This document shows positions 62,910-64,000 of a stretch of 64,000 nt of DNA, one piece after another. The DNA is taken from contig NZ_FOAM01000015.1 of NCBI RefSeq assembly GCF_900109605.1, forward strand, positions 1-64,000, in the 5' to 3' direction. The first letter of the stretch is position 1, and each line of letters starts with the position of its first letter. The position numbers and the translations under genes were made by a program. A model generated the notes under the pieces. The model made no database searches. It was not told the origin of the DNA and worked only from the letters and a program-made list of their open reading frames with translations. Source of the DNA: Xaviernesmea oryzae (GTDB lineage: Bacteria; Pseudomonadota; Alphaproteobacteria; Rhizobiales; Rhizobiaceae).

Positions 62910-63590
62910 GTGACCGATGCCCCCTCGCGCCCGCTCGCCGCGCGCAGCTATCGCGCCTTTCTGTTCGACATGGATGGTACGCTGATCAATTCCATTGCCG
63001 CCGCCGAGCGTGTCTGGAGCCGCTTTGCCGAGCGCAATGGGCTGGATGTCCAGGCGTTCCTGCCGACCATGCACGGCAAGCGCGGCATCGACACGATCTC
63101 CGAGCTGAACCTGCCTGGCGTCGATCCCGCCGCTGAGGCTGCACGGATCACGCAGGAAGAGATCGAGGATACGCAAGGTGTGGTGCCGATCCCCGGCGCC
63201 ATCGATTTTCTCAAGGGCCTGCCTGCCGACCGCTGGGCAATCGTCACCTCCTCGCCGCGCGCGCTGGCCTTTGCCCGTCTCAAGGCTGCCGGTGTCACGC
63301 CGCCCCTCACGCTGGTGACGGCCGAGGATGTCACCCAAGGCAAGCCGGCCCCGGATTGCTACAGGCTCGGGGCAGAACGGCTGGGTGTCGCTCCCGCCGA
63401 CTGCCTCGTCTTCGAAGATGTTCCGGCCGGGGTTCTGGCGGGCGAGCGTGCCGGCAGCGATGTCGTCGTCATCACCGCAACGCATGACCATCCTTTCGAG
63501 ACCAGCCATCCGGCCATTCCAGGCTATGTCGGCCTCTCGGTCGAGGTCGGCGCGGACGGCTTGCGCATCGTCGGTCAGCCGGCCGACTGA
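62910..63590 (+). CDS. HAD-family (subfamily IA) sugar/glycerol phosphatase
   Basis: The 226-residue protein has all HAD motifs: FLFDMDGTLIN, IVTSSPR, GKPAPDCY and VFEDVPAG, and a four-helix cap of the sugar-phosphatase or glycerol-3-phosphatase type. It probably dephosphorylates a small sugar phosphate. The GTG start has CAGGAG about 10 nt upstream. It precedes the trehalose-phosphatase gene by about 90 bp. Confidence 0.9.
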   Translation: MTDAPSRPLAARSYRAFLFDMDGTLINSIAAAERVWSRFAERNGLDVQAFLPTMHGKRGIDTISELNLPGVDPAAEAARITQEEIEDTQGVVPIPGAIDFLKGLPADRWAIVTSSPRALAFARLKAAGVTPPLTLVTAEDVTQGKPAPDCYRLGAERLGVAPADCLVFEDVPAGVLAGERAGSDVVVITATHDHPFETSHPAIPGYVGLSVEVGADGLRIVGQPAD

Positions 63591-63678
63591 CGCATTGGCC
63601 CTGAGAGCGCCGCGCAGGATGTGCTAGGCGTGTCATCAAGGGGTTTTCTTCGGGCGGCTGCGGCCTAGATAAGGGCGC

Positions 63679-64000
63679 ATGCTGCCCGATGACGACATTC
63701 CCTTCCGCGATACGACCGGGTCCGACATGGTCAAGGACCCGCCGCTTTTCGCCGACCTGATCGCCCGGCCTGAGGCCTGGGCGCTGTTTCTCGATATTGA
63801 CGGCACGCTGCTCGACCTGGCTGAGACGCCGGAGGCGATCGTCGTGCCGCCGGATCTGCCCGATCTTCTTGCCAAGGCCTCTCGCCGGCTTGGCGGGGCA
63901 CTGGCGCTTGTCACCGGCCGCTCGCTCGATTTTGCCAGCGCGCTCTTTCCCGGCCTCACTCTGCCCATAGCCGGCCTGCATGGCGCCGAGCTGCGCTTGG
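63679..64000 (+). CDS. otsB: Trehalose-6-phosphate phosphatase OtsB (5' part; runs off the window)
   Basis: The first 107 codons are present. They contain HAD motif I (LFLDIDGTLLDLAETP), motif II (LALVTGRS) and the OtsB segment PIAGLHGAELR. OtsB removes phosphate from trehalose 6-phosphate to make the osmoprotectant trehalose. ATG 63679 follows AAGG; a second ATG is in frame about 48 bp later. The partner synthase otsA may lie beyond the window. Confidence 0.9.
   Translation, partial: MLPDDDIPFRDTTGSDMVKDPPLFADLIARPEAWALFLDIDGTLLDLAETPEAIVVPPDLPDLLAKASRRLGGALALVTGRSLDFASALFPGLTLPIAGLHGAELRL

Overview
The window is GC-rich, gene-dense chromosomal (or large-replicon) DNA from an alphaproteobacterium, most likely a member of the Rhizobiaceae or a close relative. 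The signs are an alpha-galactoside (agp/aga) operon ordered as in Sinorhizobium meliloti, a rhizobial-type RpiR/IolR-controlled inositol operon with GGAA-N6-TTCC operators, HWE-family histidine kinases, a complete C-P lyase cluster and a plant-signal type LuxR solo. No insertion sequence, prophage, rRNA or CRISPR array was seen. All calls rest on reading the translated sequence and motifs; no database search was run.

Layout. 1-1050: an array of 26-bp hairpin repeats abutting an initiator tRNA-fMet, then a gene-poor stretch. 1052-3001: membrane GGDEF/EAL protein. 3.9-9.8 kb (minus strand): a peptide-type ABC transporter operon (hydrolase, two permeases, double ATPase, binding protein). Divergent from it is a LuxR solo with Met/Trp at the usual Trp57/Tyr61 positions, followed by a second proline-iminopeptidase-like hydrolase. 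Both hydrolase promoters carry the same 16-bp CTATCA-N4-TGATAG palindrome. 11.9-24.4 kb: phosphonate cluster phnG-H-I-J-K-L-hexapeptide transferase, then phnC-D-E-E, then phnM-N, all on the minus strand, with divergent phnF. A Pho box precedes phnC and a TGTCTA palindrome precedes phnG. 24.4-25.5 kb: M24 peptidase.

25.7-31.3 kb: light-signalling block with a PAS-HWE kinase, a bacteriophytochrome, an Rcp1-like receiver, a receiver-HWE kinase fusion and a stand-alone receiver. 31.7-41.9 kb: AraC regulator divergent from a GH4 glycosidase, a five-component ABC importer and a second GH4 glycosidase. 42.1-44.6 kb: membrane PQQ glucose dehydrogenase. 44.6-51.1 kb: CHASE2 adenylate cyclase, a large FecR-TPR-beta-barrel fusion and, divergently, a small membrane protein resembling the Pycsar effector PycTM. 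51.1-51.9 kb: class II glutamine amidotransferase.

52.3-59.1 kb: iolR, iolC (with DUF2090), iolD, iolE, iolB. 59.2-64.0 kb: metallophosphatase, a frameshifted GFA-family gene, an AraC regulator, a LysE exporter, a HAD phosphatase and the start of otsB, which runs off the end. The common theme is scavenging of plant- or soil-derived nutrients (peptides, phosphonates, galactosides, inositol, glucose) under dedicated regulators. The two loci most worth follow-up are the LuxR-solo/hydrolase/ABC-transporter locus and the cyclase/FecR-barrel/PycTM-like locus.
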